From: Cristatella mucedo
Taxonomy: Eukaryota > Bryozoa > Phylactolaemata > Cristatellidae
Direction of reading: 5' to 3'
NCBI GenBank assembly: GCA_009760855.2
Contig: WPIO01000002.1
Coordinates: 14,709,501-14,773,500 of the forward strand
DNA: 64,000 nucleotides
Below the pieces are notes generated by a model, which did no database searches, had not been told where the DNA came from, and worked only from the letters and a program-made list of their open reading frames with translations. Shown here in pieces: positions 63,866-64,000 of the stretch; position 1 is the first letter of the stretch, and each line of letters starts with the position of its first letter. The position numbers were made by a program, and so were the translations under genes.

Positions 63866-64000
63866 TACCAAGGAAAGATGGCAGGTGCTCGAGAAGGACT
63901 TGTTGATCGATGGTATCCAACGCTGTCAAAGGATCAAGCAAAACAACCAGAGACTTTACTTAAGTCTTCACTCATGCAAAGACCACTATTCACCTGAAGC
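63866..64000 (-). mobile_element. continuation of the interrupted LINE-A (RT region)
   Basis: Minus-strand sequence matching 16,565-16,705 of the other LINE-A RT copy (GCTCGAGAAGGACTTGTTGA, GGATCAAGCAAAACAACCAG). It continues where the element at 61,505-62,816 broke off. It runs off the window. Confidence 0.85.

Overview
The window is eukaryotic, almost certainly metazoan. It has GT-AG introns, abundant non-LTR retrotransposon relics, tRNA-derived SINEs, hAT transposon remains and long dinucleotide microsatellites. There are no operons or ribosome-binding sites. One multi-exon host gene can be reconstructed: a WD-repeat protein matching WDR90/POC16 (centriole and cilium), so the organism builds centrioles. 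The repeats look like those of an invertebrate or early-branching animal genome, but the sequence alone does not identify the species.

The host gene lies on the minus strand and runs from 59,214 down to a stop codon at 19,437-19,435. I resolved 24 exons. Their reading phases join without conflict across all 23 introns and give about 1,278 codons of the C-terminal two thirds of the protein. A polyadenylation signal (minus-strand AATAAA) sits at 19,227-19,222. The 5' part of the gene, including the expected N-terminal CFAP20-like (DUF667) domain, was not found and probably lies beyond base 64,000.

The rest is mobile and simple-sequence DNA. (1) LINE-A is a CR1/L2-type family. Its 3' end carries a conserved hairpin and an (ATT)n tail, and there are copies on both strands throughout. 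(2) LINE-B is a second, related family. (3) A third, diverged LINE relic lies at 18.1-18.8 kb. (4) SINE1 and SINE2 are two tRNA-derived families; the SINE2 tail is homologous to the LINE-A 3' end. (5) Two different hAT-like transposase pseudogenes lie at 7.5-9.1 kb and 33.4-35.3 kb. (6) A fold-back element is built from arrays of a palindromic GGACAAAATGTCC unit, complete at 56.3-57.2 kb and truncated at 27.5-28.1 kb. (7) A diffuse family of palindrome-forming repeats occurs at 3-4.6 kb and 55.2-57.5 kb.

Layout: 1-19 kb is intergenic and repeat-rich with no supported host gene; 19.4-59.2 kb is the WDR90-like gene with transposon-filled introns; 59.2-64 kb is upstream intron or flank, holding a (TA)n tract and a LINE-A copy inserted into another LINE-A copy with a recognisable target-site duplication. 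I found no gene system beyond this. The most notable signals are the SINE/LINE tail sharing, the fold-back element and the nested insertions.
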